A stretch of 64,000 bases of DNA from contig NZ_JAOEAL010000001.1 of assembly GCF_029835735.1 (NCBI RefSeq), forward strand, positions 3,658,001 to 3,722,000, read 5' to 3'. This document shows, in pieces, positions 1-8,244 of this stretch (position 1 is the stretch's first letter; each line of letters starts with the position of its first letter). The notes under the pieces were generated by a model. The model was not told the origin of the DNA. It saw only the letters and a list, made by a program, of their open reading frames with translations, and did no database searches. The translations under genes and the position numbers were made by a program. The DNA is from Shewanella sp. GD04112 (GTDB lineage: Bacteria > Pseudomonadota > Gammaproteobacteria > Enterobacterales > Shewanellaceae).

Positions 1-329
1 GCACTGGCAACCGCATCGGCAGCCTTGGCCATCACCTGCACATCATCGGTGATAAGCGTGGGTAAAAAGCCTGTGGTACCAAATCGAGCATGCGCCTTAC
101 CTATGGTTTCAATGCAAGCGACCGTTGGGCTGCTATTAAATAACGCGCCGCCACCGCCGTTAACTTGCACATCGATAAAACCTGGCACTAGGGTGCCTGG
201 GTAGCGAATTTCCTTAGCACCCGATGTGGTGTCTAAGCTGGCGATCAGCCCATCTTCAATGGTGACAGGCACATCCCGATGGAAGGCTTCACCATCAAAC
301 AGTTGCTCGGCAATTAAGGTGAATTTCAT
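1..329 (-). CDS. nagA: N-acetylglucosamine-6-phosphate deacetylase, N-terminal part (cut by window start)
   Basis: NagA removes the acetyl group from GlcNAc-6-P to give glucosamine-6-P in the cytoplasm. Only the first ~109 codons are in the window; the C-terminus lies beyond base 1. The translated start reads MKFTLIAEQLFDGEAFHRD and continues to PGFIDVQVNGGGG, the metal-site-proximal GFIDxQxNGGGG signature of NagA amidohydrolases. It lies 43 bp after the nagB stop and on the same strand as nagB and nagK, so it is most likely the third gene of a nagK-nagB-nagA operon driven from the NagR operator ahead of nagK. The identification is firm from the motif and neighbours; the missing part cannot be judged. 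Confidence 0.93.
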   Translation of the reverse strand, partial: MKFTLIAEQLFDGEAFHRDVPVTIEDGLIASLDTTSGAKEIRYPGTLVPGFIDVQVNGGGGALFNSSPTVACIETIGKAHARFGTTGFLPTLITDDVQVMAKAADAVAS

Positions 330-372
330 CCCAAACCTCTTTTCAAATTAACGCGGCTACAACGGCCATCCA

Positions 373-1371
373 TTACAGCGTTTGAGTGACTTTTTTCAGC
401 CCTGCGGGTTGGTCTGGGTCAATACCACGGGCAATCGCGACTGAAGCCACGTCGATATAAAAACGTTGTAACAAGGCTAACGGCGCAACACGTGGGTGAA
501 TATCCGTCGACGTTTGATTCAAATGCACTAAATCGGCACCACGCTGACTCACATTTTCAATCTGTTCGATATGGCTAGCGTACGACTCATCGCCAATGCA
601 GACATCCACAATCGTGAGTTTTTTCTCCACTAAGGTCACAGGACCATGGAGGAACTCAGCACTACTAAAGGCTTCGGCATGGATAGAACACACTTCTTTT
701 AACTTAAGTGCGATTTCCTTAGACACGGCGTAACCTAAACCACGGCCTAACACGACTAAGTTTTTCACGTTTTCAACCGATGCTGGAGTCAACTGTGGCT
801 CAGCATCGACCGCAGTTTGCAGTGCTTGAGGTAACGAGTTAACAGCAGCCGCGAGGGATTCGCTCTGCGTCCACGCCGAGGCTAATTGTAGAATCGCCGA
901 CAGAGTTGCAAGGTAGCTCTTTGTTGCGGCAACGGCTTTCTCTTCGCCAGCACGTAATGGCACTACCACATCGACGATATCCTTGATTGGTGCGGTTTCA
1001 TCATTCACTAACGCCACACAAAACGCGCCTGCGTTTTTTGCCATACGTGCTTGGGCTAAAATATCAGGGCTGCGGCCAGATTGCGAAATCACAATCACTA
1101 ATCCGCCTTCTAACTTCAAGGTTTTACCGTAAACGCTGGCCACAGATGGCGCGGCAGCAAAGGTGGGGACACCCGCTTCGATTTCAAAAAGATATTTAGC
1201 AAATACACCTGCATGGTCCGATGAACCACGGCCCACAATCATCACAAAACGGGGATCGAAAGCACGCAGTTTTTCACCTAACTGCTGCATTAAATCGGCG
1301 TTAGCGGCTAACTGACCCGCAATCTTCTGCGGCGCGGTGCGAGCTTCTTGCTCCATAATAGTGTTTGTCAT
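373..1371 (-). CDS. nagB-II: Glucosamine-6-phosphate deaminase, SIS-domain type (NagB-II)
   Basis: This protein has two SIS (sugar isomerase) domains, like the C-terminal half of glucosamine-6-P synthase GlmS, but no N-terminal glutaminase domain. Visible motifs are GRGSSDHAG and ISQSGRSPD in the first domain, GRGLGYAVSKEIALKLKE and EAFSSAEFLHGP in the second, and ATKSYLA between them. In Shewanella such proteins replace classical NagB and convert glucosamine-6-P to fructose-6-P plus ammonia. The ATG at 1371 is chosen because AAGGT lies upstream at a usable distance and the protein then begins MTNTIMEQEARTAP; an upstream in-frame ATG at 1392 has no better ribosome-binding site. Neighbours nagK and nagA on the same strand support the deaminase role over other SIS proteins. 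Confidence 0.92.
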   Translation of the reverse strand: MTNTIMEQEARTAPQKIAGQLAANADLMQQLGEKLRAFDPRFVMIVGRGSSDHAGVFAKYLFEIEAGVPTFAAAPSVASVYGKTLKLEGGLVIVISQSGRSPDILAQARMAKNAGAFCVALVNDETAPIKDIVDVVVPLRAGEEKAVAATKSYLATLSAILQLASAWTQSESLAAAVNSLPQALQTAVDAEPQLTPASVENVKNLVVLGRGLGYAVSKEIALKLKEVCSIHAEAFSSAEFLHGPVTLVEKKLTIVDVCIGDESYASHIEQIENVSQRGADLVHLNQTSTDIHPRVAPLALLQRFYIDVASVAIARGIDPDQPAGLKKVTQTL

Positions 1372-1429
1372 GTTATTTACCTTACAAATCAATACGGGGA
1401 TTGCTTTAGCACTGATGCGCTAAAACGGC

Positions 1430-2338
1430 TTATTCATTAATGTTAACTGAGTTAAATTGCTGTTGAGCGAAGTACATGGCCCCCATTTCTGGCGGCGCTA
1501 AGGTTTCAGAAATCTTGGCCACCACATCGCTGCCAAGCCATGCCTGTAGCGGTTCGGCAAGACCACCGATCATCGAGAATCGCACTGGATTGAGGCTAAA
1601 CAGCTTGCGAGCCATTTCACTGATGTAATCGGCGCCTTCCTGCACAATCCCGCGAGCGACTTCATCACCCGCGTTGGCGCAATCGAGTACGCTTCTAGCC
1701 AATTCGGCATAGCAACTCGAAGACTTACCGGCGAGATGCTCGACTATGCCCAAGGCATCACTTACCCCAAAATGGTTTAACAGCATTTTGGTTAAGGCGG
1801 TCGGCGCGGCAAAACCATCGAGGGCGAGTAATACATGCTCGGCAGCTTTTAAGCCCAACCAAGCACCGCTGCCCTTATCGCCCAGCGCAAAACCGTGTCC
1901 GCCAATGCTTAAGCTGTCATCACCTACATGGGCATAACCGCAAGAACCTGTACCCGTAATGATCACCGCACCATCCGCGCCGCGGTGTGCACCGATACAA
2001 GCGGTATGAAGATCCGTAGTGACATACATGGCGGCAAACGGATGCTGCCAGCTGATCACATCCTGATACAGGCGCGGCACATTGACTCCAGCCAGTCCTA
2101 AGCCCGCGACAAGTAAATGGCTATCGGTTTCCTTCATGCCCGCATCCAGCAGAGCTTGGCGAGTCGATGCTTCAATAGATGCAAATGTTTGTGCAAGACC
2201 ATGCAGCGGATTAGCGCGCCCAGCAACACCTGTCCCTAAAACGGTACCGTCCGCAGTATAGATAGTGGCTCGGCACTTACTGCCGCCCCCATCAACACCG
2301 ATAAACAGTTGTTGATCTTTTGTCTGGACTAACCCCAT
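1430..2338 (-). CDS. nagK: N-acetylglucosamine kinase, BadF/BadG/BcrA ATPase family
   Basis: An ASKHA-fold kinase that would phosphorylate cytoplasmic GlcNAc to GlcNAc-6-P, needed where uptake is not by a phosphotransferase system. The phosphate-1 motif GVDGGGSKCRATI is at the N-terminus; TGTGSCGYA and GGHGFALGDKGSGAWLG follow in mid-protein. These are typical of the BadF/BadG/BcrA/BcrD GlcNAc kinase family. The ATG at 2338 is preferred over the in-frame ATG at 2353 because GAGGGG lies just upstream of it. First gene of the nagK-nagB-nagA unit; the NagR-type operator and a separating terminator lie upstream, so it has its own promoter. About 302 residues, normal for the family. Confidence 0.92.
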   Translation of the reverse strand: MGLVQTKDQQLFIGVDGGGSKCRATIYTADGTVLGTGVAGRANPLHGLAQTFASIEASTRQALLDAGMKETDSHLLVAGLGLAGVNVPRLYQDVISWQHPFAAMYVTTDLHTACIGAHRGADGAVIITGTGSCGYAHVGDDSLSIGGHGFALGDKGSGAWLGLKAAEHVLLALDGFAAPTALTKMLLNHFGVSDALGIVEHLAGKSSSCYAELARSVLDCANAGDEVARGIVQEGADYISEMARKLFSLNPVRFSMIGGLAEPLQAWLGSDVVAKISETLAPPEMGAMYFAQQQFNSVNINE

Positions 2339-2433
2339 GACACCCCTCTTCATCTCTTAATGCAGCGCTACCGTTGCTTATACTTATGCCGTTAATACGA
2401 CACTCAACTTTAGTTAACTCAATGTTACAGTAG

Positions 2434-2453
2434 AAATGACAGCGTTGTCATTT
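2434..2453. promoter_or_regulatory. NagR-type operator ahead of nagK
   Basis: The 20-bp sequence AAATGACAGCGTTGTCATTT is an almost perfect palindrome, about 95 bp upstream of nagK. Four close copies occur at 8030, 8176, 14198 and 14472, each ahead of a gene of the same pathway or of the regulator. On the minus strand ATGACA within the operator can serve as a -35 box, with TAACAT 18 bp downstream as the -10. Bound repressor would then cover the promoter. Assignment to the LacI protein at 14569 is inference from position and from the known Shewanella NagR motif. Confidence 0.85.
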
Positions 2454-2505
2454 ACTTTTTGAAGCAATTTCTAATCAAATGTCAGGCGAAAGAAATGGCT
2501 GAAAG

Positions 2506-2546
2506 TGAAAAAGAAAAAGGCTGTATTTTTATTTTAAAATACAGCC
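2506..2546 (-). terminator. Intrinsic terminator after the hexosaminidase gene
   Basis: An 11-bp stem starting GGCTGTATTTT (bases 2519-2529 with 2536-2546) is followed on the minus strand by T5-C-T5. It lies just after the hexosaminidase stop and before the nagK operator, so it separates the chemoreceptor-hexosaminidase operon from nagKBA. Confidence 0.8.
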
Positions 2547-2561
2547 AGATATAGTTTTTTA

Positions 2562-5252
2562 TTAATTAACGACTAAGCTGCGGCCTTTACGTTTCCCATC
2601 GGCCGCGATGGCGCGGATCTCAACGGGGCCCGTTACCGCCTGCCCTGCTTGATAGGATTGCCATTGCCCACTCGCTTGTCGCCATTCAATCTTGAGTCCT
2701 GGATAAGCCACGTTGGCAAACAGTTTACCGTCGCGGATCTCGGCGCCGACGGTCGGCACTCGGTAATCGATACCCGCCTTATCGAGTTTGATAAACTCCT
2801 TATGCCCTAAGGTGTTAGCCATTTGCTGCCAAGATTGCGCCTGAGCCTCACGCATCGCAGCGGTGAAATGTCCCGTAGTTTGATTATACAAAGCGCCTTG
2901 ATATTGATATGGCACTTCCCACGCGGCTTGATGCCAAGCACGCTCCGCCAGCATCAGTAAACGTGGGAAAATCATATATTCCACAGTGTTATCGCTACGG
3001 ATGGTTTCACTCCAGAGCTGGCCCTGTAATCCGGCAAAGGCTTTACCTTGTTCCCTTGGACCGGATTGTTTGCCCTTCTCATCGGTTCTGGCCCTATCGT
3101 CGGCCTCAAAAGGCAGATTTTGAATGTCGGTCCACTGCTCCGCGTTTGCCACTAAGTTGTCCGGCATAAAGCTAAACACTTTGTGTGCGTTGGTTGCGCG
3201 GCTTGCCCAGTAGTAGCCATGCTCCTTAGGATCGGCTTCATAGGGGAAATCAAAGTACAGCACCTCAGGATTTGAGAGCACCACATCCCAGCCGTTGTTG
3301 ACTTGCTGATTGGCATGCTCATAGCCTTTGTAGGCAATCACATCCCAAATGTTGGATTGGACTTTTGCAGGCATGTTGCTTGGGCGCACATGGCTCATAC
3401 CATCGCTCCAACCAGCCGCTTCTATGCCTTTACTCGCGAGTTGATTCGAAATGCGCTCGATAAAGTACGCCCCTAAATCGTCGATGGATTTCACGCCTTT
3501 ATCGTTATTAGCTACAAAGTCCAAACAGGCGGGCGATTGCTTCCACGCCCCTGCCGTTTCGTCGGCACCGATATGGTATCGAGTTAATGGCTGGCCCGCT
3601 GCTTGGTGTAATTTTGCAATTTCATCAATGACTTTATCGACAAACTGATAGGTCGACTCCATGCAAACGTTCAGGGTGTTATCGTTGTAATACTGCACCG
3701 AAGAATACACTGTGGTGTCCGCCGCATCCGACAACAGATAAGTTTTCGCTTCCTCAGCTTTACCTTCAGCCACTAGCTTACGGTAACGCGCCTCCATCGA
3801 TTTTATCGCCGCGCGGCTATGGCCTGGCATGTCCATGGAAGGGATCACTTGAATTTGGCGCGCATCGGCATATTTAACGATGTCGATATAGTCTTGTTTG
3901 CTATAGAAACCGTTGACGGGCACATCCGCAAAAGGCCCGCTGCCAAGCTGCGGTAACAGACAGGTATTTTCCTCAAGATCGTGGCAACGCTTACTGCCGA
4001 TGTCGGTCAGTTCCGGCAGGCCATCGATCTCTAGGCGCCAACCTTCATCGTCGGCCATATGTAGGTGCAATTTGTTGAGCTTGTATGCCGCCATTTGATC
4101 CAGCAGGTCAAAGATCAACGCCTTGCTATGGAAGTTACGGGCCACGTCGATATGCATGCCGCGGAACGGATACCTTGGGCTATCCTCAATCGTCATGGCA
4201 TTTACGCGCAGATCCTGCACATCAATCAGACTGGCAAGCGACGATAACGCATAGGAAAACCCAGCAGCATCGGCAGCGGCAATCTCAATCGCATCCGCTT
4301 TAATATCCAGCAGATAGCTGCCCTCAGCGCCTTGACGCCAGTTTAGCTTTACCGCCAAACCTTGTTCAGACTCATTAACACCTAAGCGTGCTAAGCGGGA
4401 AAGTGCCGCCGCCAATTGTTCAGGATCCAAAGCCTGTTTCGCGGCAGATGCGTTGGCGACCGAGCCGAAATCCAGTTTAATACCAGAGGTCAGTGACACG
4501 GCTTTATCTTGGCTGTGGATAGCGACTTTTTGTGGCGTCGGAATAATGGTATTGACCGCTAAGTTGGCATCTTCACTGACGTGTTGATTATTACTAAATA
4601 ACTGTGCAGGTGTGGCTGGCGCTAATTTGTCCGCATCGGTTCGGCGATACTGCTTCACCATATCGGTGTACGCCTCAACATAGGGACGCACTTCCATCCC
4701 CGTTTCAGAATCTTGCTTTACTTGCGTGCTGGCGATCACTACTGGCGATAAATCGCCTGCAATTATGTAATAGTTGGGCATGGCATCGGTTTCTGAGAGC
4801 TGCCACAACTCACCACGGAACCTTAGAGTCTTTTTCTCGCCCTTGCTAAAACCGCTAAATGCCTCGGTGGGCGCGATACGATACAGATCGCCCTTGATAT
4901 GCGTAATACTAAACTCTTTGCTTTCAATGGCTTGAACTGGGCGCATTTGGCTAAAATAAATCGCCCAATCACGGCTCTTAAGCTCAACCTCTGGGACAAA
5001 ATCGATTTCAGCAACAAAACAGCGACCTTCGGCGGCGGCTTTGTCGCAGTTATCGTCGGGCCTGTTAGTCAGCACGCGATAACTCACGCCCAAGGTATCC
5101 CCAAACTGCTGCAATTGCGCTTGGGTTAATTGGCTGGGCTTAGCTTGCTCGGCAGTACTTGAGCTAGGCACCGCATTGGTTTTAGGCGCATCGCTACAGG
5201 CCGTTAAGCCCAGAGCCAATAAAATCGCGGTGGCGGCAATCGTTTTATTCAT
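2562..5252 (-). CDS. hex: Beta-N-acetylhexosaminidase lipoprotein, glycoside hydrolase family 20
   Basis: Releases GlcNAc from chitooligosaccharides, probably in the periplasm or at the outer membrane. A lipoprotein signal ends in LGLTAC (Cys19). The order is an N-terminal chitobiase/CHB-type domain, a GH20b-type domain (roughly 230-350), the GH20 barrel and a C-terminal domain. The catalytic pair is in HIGADETAGAWK near residue 560 (Asp-Glu of family 20). Length of 896 residues matches large chitobiase-like hexosaminidases. The start has AAGGA six bases upstream. Only 28 bp separate it from the chemoreceptor gene, so it is probably cotranscribed with the chemoreceptor and its binding-protein partner. 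It supplies substrate for nagKBA downstream. Confidence 0.93.
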   Translation of the reverse strand: MNKTIAATAILLALGLTACSDAPKTNAVPSSSTAEQAKPSQLTQAQLQQFGDTLGVSYRVLTNRPDDNCDKAAAEGRCFVAEIDFVPEVELKSRDWAIYFSQMRPVQAIESKEFSITHIKGDLYRIAPTEAFSGFSKGEKKTLRFRGELWQLSETDAMPNYYIIAGDLSPVVIASTQVKQDSETGMEVRPYVEAYTDMVKQYRRTDADKLAPATPAQLFSNNQHVSEDANLAVNTIIPTPQKVAIHSQDKAVSLTSGIKLDFGSVANASAAKQALDPEQLAAALSRLARLGVNESEQGLAVKLNWRQGAEGSYLLDIKADAIEIAAADAAGFSYALSSLASLIDVQDLRVNAMTIEDSPRYPFRGMHIDVARNFHSKALIFDLLDQMAAYKLNKLHLHMADDEGWRLEIDGLPELTDIGSKRCHDLEENTCLLPQLGSGPFADVPVNGFYSKQDYIDIVKYADARQIQVIPSMDMPGHSRAAIKSMEARYRKLVAEGKAEEAKTYLLSDAADTTVYSSVQYYNDNTLNVCMESTYQFVDKVIDEIAKLHQAAGQPLTRYHIGADETAGAWKQSPACLDFVANNDKGVKSIDDLGAYFIERISNQLASKGIEAAGWSDGMSHVRPSNMPAKVQSNIWDVIAYKGYEHANQQVNNGWDVVLSNPEVLYFDFPYEADPKEHGYYWASRATNAHKVFSFMPDNLVANAEQWTDIQNLPFEADDRARTDEKGKQSGPREQGKAFAGLQGQLWSETIRSDNTVEYMIFPRLLMLAERAWHQAAWEVPYQYQGALYNQTTGHFTAAMREAQAQSWQQMANTLGHKEFIKLDKAGIDYRVPTVGAEIRDGKLFANVAYPGLKIEWRQASGQWQSYQAGQAVTGPVEIRAIAADGKRKGRSLVVN

Positions 5253-5280
5253 GATATTCCTTTTCTAGCTTCAGAAATGG

Positions 5281-6768
5281 CTACAATCTGAAGGAAGTTA
5301 CTAACGTCCGCAGTCTTTCCCCTTGGTGAAACAGTCGCTCACTCGATTGTGCTAAGTGCTCACTATCGAGGGAGGCTGAACCTGAGACATTGGCAAGATC
5401 ATTTAATGTACGAGAAATCGCTTCGGTGACGCAGGTTTGCTCCTGCGCCGCATGGGAAACTTCGATATTCATATTACTGATATTGGAAACTAAATCAGTC
5501 ACTTTAGACAGCACTAGCTTAATTTCTTCCGAACGGTTGACACCTTGATTGGAGAGAGTCTGGCTCGATTGCATCACATTCACGGTTTCGGCAACTCGGC
5601 TCTGCACCTGTTGGATCATTTTTTGGATTTCACCCGTCGCCTGTTGGGTGCGGCTCGCTAATGAGCGCACTTCATCGGCAACAACGGCAAAACCACGCCC
5701 CTGCTCACCCGCTCTGGCGGCTTCAATGGCGGCATTTAGGGCGAGTAGATTAGTCTGTTCGGCAATGCTGTTGATCACCACCACGACTTCATCGATGCGT
5801 TGAGTTTCCTGTTGTAGCTGCGATACCGATTGTGCAGAACGCGCTAATTCCCCCGCTAATTGACGGGTAATGGCTAAGCCCGAGTCAAACTGACGCTGGC
5901 CATCGTCGACCGCTCTATCGGCTTGGGTTGCCGCATCGGCAGTTCGTTTTGCATTGATGGCCACTTCGTTGGCACTGGCACTCAATTGAGTCACGGCCGT
6001 GACCGCAGCTTCGGTTTCTTTAAGCTGAGCCTGCACCCTTTGATTGTTGCTTTGCGACAGCGTACCCAGCGCCTTAGCATCGCCCAATAGCAGGCCCGAG
6101 GTTTCATGCACTCTGGTAATAGTGCCATGAATTTGCTCGACGAAACCGTTGAAAGCATTGGCAAGTTTGCCGATTTCATCTTCGCTCTCCACGGGTAATC
6201 TGTGGCTTAAATCGCCATCACCATTGGCGATTTCTTCTAACGCGGCGACGACCTTATCTAAGGGACTAATCACTAAGCGTTTGAGAATGATGAAAATCAC
6301 TAACAGACTTCCCGCTAAAATCAGCAGCGCCTGTAAAAAGTACCCCAGCAGTAAGTCGGATAATTGCGCCTTAACCGGCAAAGTCGAGAAGGCAATGGTT
6401 AAACGCCCAGTCGGATTACCTTGGTCACTGAACTGTAACTCTCTTGTTTGTAGGTCGCTTGCGGCAACGGCCTCGGTTTGTTTGTCTTCGGCGAGCAATT
6501 TACCCCGATGATCCACAACGGTGATTTGATAGATTTGCTCAGACTTTAACATGACAGACAACACTGCACGGATCTGCTCGTAATCGTAGGTAAAAATCGG
6601 CTGCGCCATGGTGACTTGAAGATTAGCAACGGTATTGTCTTCAAAGGCCATTTCGTTGCTGGTCAAGCTATCGCTCGCCAACCAATAGGACACCCCAAAC
6701 AGCACGCTGACTATCATAAATATCGCAGCTGCTAACCCAATTTGTACTTTTAAGGCTAATGTTTTCAT
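5281..6768 (-). CDS. Methyl-accepting chemotaxis protein
   Basis: A transmembrane chemoreceptor of 495 residues. A first membrane segment (~8-30) is followed by a small periplasmic region of about 110 residues, a second segment (~143-163), a HAMP linker (~165-218), and the signalling domain. The conserved hairpin tip EQTNLLALNAAIEAARAGEQGRGFAVVADEVRSLA lies near residues 340-375 (split for length: EQTNLLALNAAIEAARA, then GEQGRGFAVVADEV). Its ATG overlaps the stop of the upstream solute-binding protein by one base (TAATG), so the two are translationally coupled. The hexosaminidase follows 28 bp later. The arrangement suggests a receptor for chitin-derived sugars that uses the binding protein as ligand carrier; this is inference. 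Confidence 0.93.
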   Translation of the reverse strand: MKTLALKVQIGLAAAIFMIVSVLFGVSYWLASDSLTSNEMAFEDNTVANLQVTMAQPIFTYDYEQIRAVLSVMLKSEQIYQITVVDHRGKLLAEDKQTEAVAASDLQTRELQFSDQGNPTGRLTIAFSTLPVKAQLSDLLLGYFLQALLILAGSLLVIFIILKRLVISPLDKVVAALEEIANGDGDLSHRLPVESEDEIGKLANAFNGFVEQIHGTITRVHETSGLLLGDAKALGTLSQSNNQRVQAQLKETEAAVTAVTQLSASANEVAINAKRTADAATQADRAVDDGQRQFDSGLAITRQLAGELARSAQSVSQLQQETQRIDEVVVVINSIAEQTNLLALNAAIEAARAGEQGRGFAVVADEVRSLASRTQQATGEIQKMIQQVQSRVAETVNVMQSSQTLSNQGVNRSEEIKLVLSKVTDLVSNISNMNIEVSHAAQEQTCVTEAISRTLNDLANVSGSASLDSEHLAQSSERLFHQGERLRTLVTSFRL

Positions 6769-7754
6769 TATTTTGCACCTTGCATACTAAATAGATCTAA
6801 CCACAACTCTTGGCGTTCAATGGGGGTTAAAGGACTTAAATCGGGCGTATCGAGACGAATAATGACGCGCTGCTCAAACTGGGCATCACGGTAGAGCTTG
6901 TCTATCTTAAGCTCACGATTAAACATCTCATCGAAGCTGCCGTCGCTTATCATATTTTCGAGTCCGGCTAAGATTGCTGCCGCTAACTCGGGACGTTTGG
7001 GGGAGACAAAAAAATATGCCGGCGAGCGATATTGCAGCAGGATATGAGTATCGATTTTCAGCGCGGGATCGGGGTGGCTTGCGAGTTCATCGCCAATTTC
7101 CTGTGCGCCGAGGGCGAGGTAATCGAATCGGCCCCCCTCTAACATCGGATACAGGTTGGTGTATTGATAGCTAGTCACGACAGGCAAACCATTGGCTTCT
7201 AGGATGCTGGCATCGGGCCAATAGCGGTTTTGCCCTGCTTTTAATCGCTTAAAATCCGCCAGCGTTTTTACATTGGCAAATCTAGCCTCATCCGTTTTGC
7301 GGATAATTAACAGGCGGTTACCGAGTAATCCCTTAAACAAAGGGATACGAACCGGGAGCACGGTTTCCTCAAGCTCCTTCGAAGTCATGCTCCAAAAAAC
7401 ATCGACAGTACCAGCCAACGCTTCTTCGACCTTACGTTTTTGGTTCATCTGCGTCGACATTTGTTCGACCTGATAGGACTGACCAGAGCGGCGCAGCGCC
7501 TCTTTGAGGAGATTAAACTGCCACTGCTGTTGGATTGTGGTCACTATCTTGATGGGAACGAGATTATTTACCGTAGAACTGCCTGCACTAGCGGCATTGG
7601 TAAGCGTAAACGACGCCGACTCCACGGCGGCTATCGCGGTGAAACTAAAAGCGCAAACCATAACGCTCGCCCAAAGTCCAATGATGGGCATCAGCAAACG
7701 CTTAGCAAAAGTAGTTACTACGCTGCCAAGCAGTGTAGCAATATGAATAACCAT
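6768..7754 (-). CDS. Periplasmic solute-binding protein, family-3-like, partner of the chemoreceptor
   Basis: A 328-residue exported protein with a long signal segment (hydrophobic stretch about residues 20-43 ending near AIAAVESA). The body looks like a bacterial family 3 solute-binding domain (VPIKIVTTIQQQWQFNLLKEALRRSG at its start, then two-lobe pattern), but there is no ABC permease or ATPase beside it. The ATG at 7754 has GAGG about ten bases upstream. The gene is the first of the operon binding protein-chemoreceptor-hexosaminidase, preceded by a leader with a NagR-type operator and an internal terminator. I infer that it presents a chitin-derived ligand to the coupled chemoreceptor. 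The ligand itself cannot be read from sequence. Confidence 0.8.
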   Translation of the reverse strand: MVIHIATLLGSVVTTFAKRLLMPIIGLWASVMVCAFSFTAIAAVESASFTLTNAASAGSSTVNNLVPIKIVTTIQQQWQFNLLKEALRRSGQSYQVEQMSTQMNQKRKVEEALAGTVDVFWSMTSKELEETVLPVRIPLFKGLLGNRLLIIRKTDEARFANVKTLADFKRLKAGQNRYWPDASILEANGLPVVTSYQYTNLYPMLEGGRFDYLALGAQEIGDELASHPDPALKIDTHILLQYRSPAYFFVSPKRPELAAAILAGLENMISDGSFDEMFNRELKIDKLYRDAQFEQRVIIRLDTPDLSPLTPIERQELWLDLFSMQGAK

Positions 7755-7851
7755 GAATCGCAGCCTCTTTTTTATGACTGGAATATCCAGCGAGTTTTAT
7801 TTTTTAATGCCGCTAACTTGTCTGCTTATCCTAAGCAAGGTCGCTCTACCT

Positions 7852-7888
7852 AAAAAAATGGCTGGGCACTGCTTACAGTACCCAGCCA
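7852..7888 (-). terminator. Intrinsic terminator inside the leader of the binding protein-chemoreceptor operon
   Basis: Bases 7859-7866 pair with 7881-7888 and 7868-7871 with 7876-7879, giving an interrupted 12-bp stem with a CTTA loop. On the minus strand it is followed by A-T7. It points toward the binding-protein gene and lies about 100 bp before its start and about 140 bp after the operator. It is therefore either an attenuator or the end of a short RNA. The loop sequence TAAGCA can also pair with TGCTTA at 7832-7837 (minus-strand sense), an alternative fold. Confidence 0.7.
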
Positions 7889-8029
7889 ACGCTAGTTTCT
7901 GGGGAGAGACTATCAAAATATTAAAGACAAACGTATCGCCGCCCGACCAGCAATACTTCTGCCAAGTACATGAATAAGGAGACCTCATCCTCTTCATGCA
8001 GACCTTACAAAACAACGAATCACACAAGC

Positions 8030-8049
8030 AGATGACAGCGTTGTCATTG
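8030..8049. promoter_or_regulatory. NagR-type operator for the binding protein-chemoreceptor-hexosaminidase operon
   Basis: The core ATGACAGCGTTGTCAT matches the nagK operator exactly over 16 bases. On the minus strand ATGACA can act as -35 with TGTGAT 17 bp further as a weak -10. It lies about 280 bp upstream of the first gene, leaving a long leader. Confidence 0.8.
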
Positions 8050-8175
8050 ATTAAATTACACAAGAAAGAACAGGTTTTCTACATTTTTTTGACATTTATC
8101 GGTATTTTTTTAGTCAAAATACTTTTAACCATTAAATATCAATAAATTATGTTTTAACTTTTTATTTCCACACCA

Positions 8176-8195
8176 GTGTGACAACGCTGTCTTTG
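8176..8195. promoter_or_regulatory. NagR-type operator and promoter for the TSUP gene
   Basis: GTGTGACAACGCTGTCTTTG is the fourth-best copy of the palindrome, with one changed base in the right half. On the plus strand GTGACA (-35) and TAACAT (-10) are 17 bp apart, with the operator across the -35 and spacer. The TSUP start codon is about 50 bp downstream. Confidence 0.75.
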
Positions 8196-8244
8196 ACTGA
8201 TAACATGCATGCAACAACTCACCCACTCCACTCAATAACTCGAA

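Larger units (their letters stand above)
7755..8244. other. Divergent regulatory region between the chemoreceptor operon and the TSUP gene
   Basis: This 490-bp AT-rich gap has no convincing gene; the short frames inside it have no recognisable product or ribosome-binding site. It contains two NagR-type operators (8030 and 8176), one for each direction. It also holds three stem-loops on the minus-strand leader, at 7859-7888 (terminator), 7823-7837 (TGCTTA-TCC-TAAGCA) and 7778-7790 (CTGGA-ATA-TCCAG), the last close to the ribosome-binding site of the binding-protein gene. Confidence 0.75.

Noticed and set aside
7797..8063. An 88-codon reading frame on the minus strand in the leader
   Set aside because: No ribosome-binding site, no recognisable domain, and it runs through the operator and the terminator hairpin.
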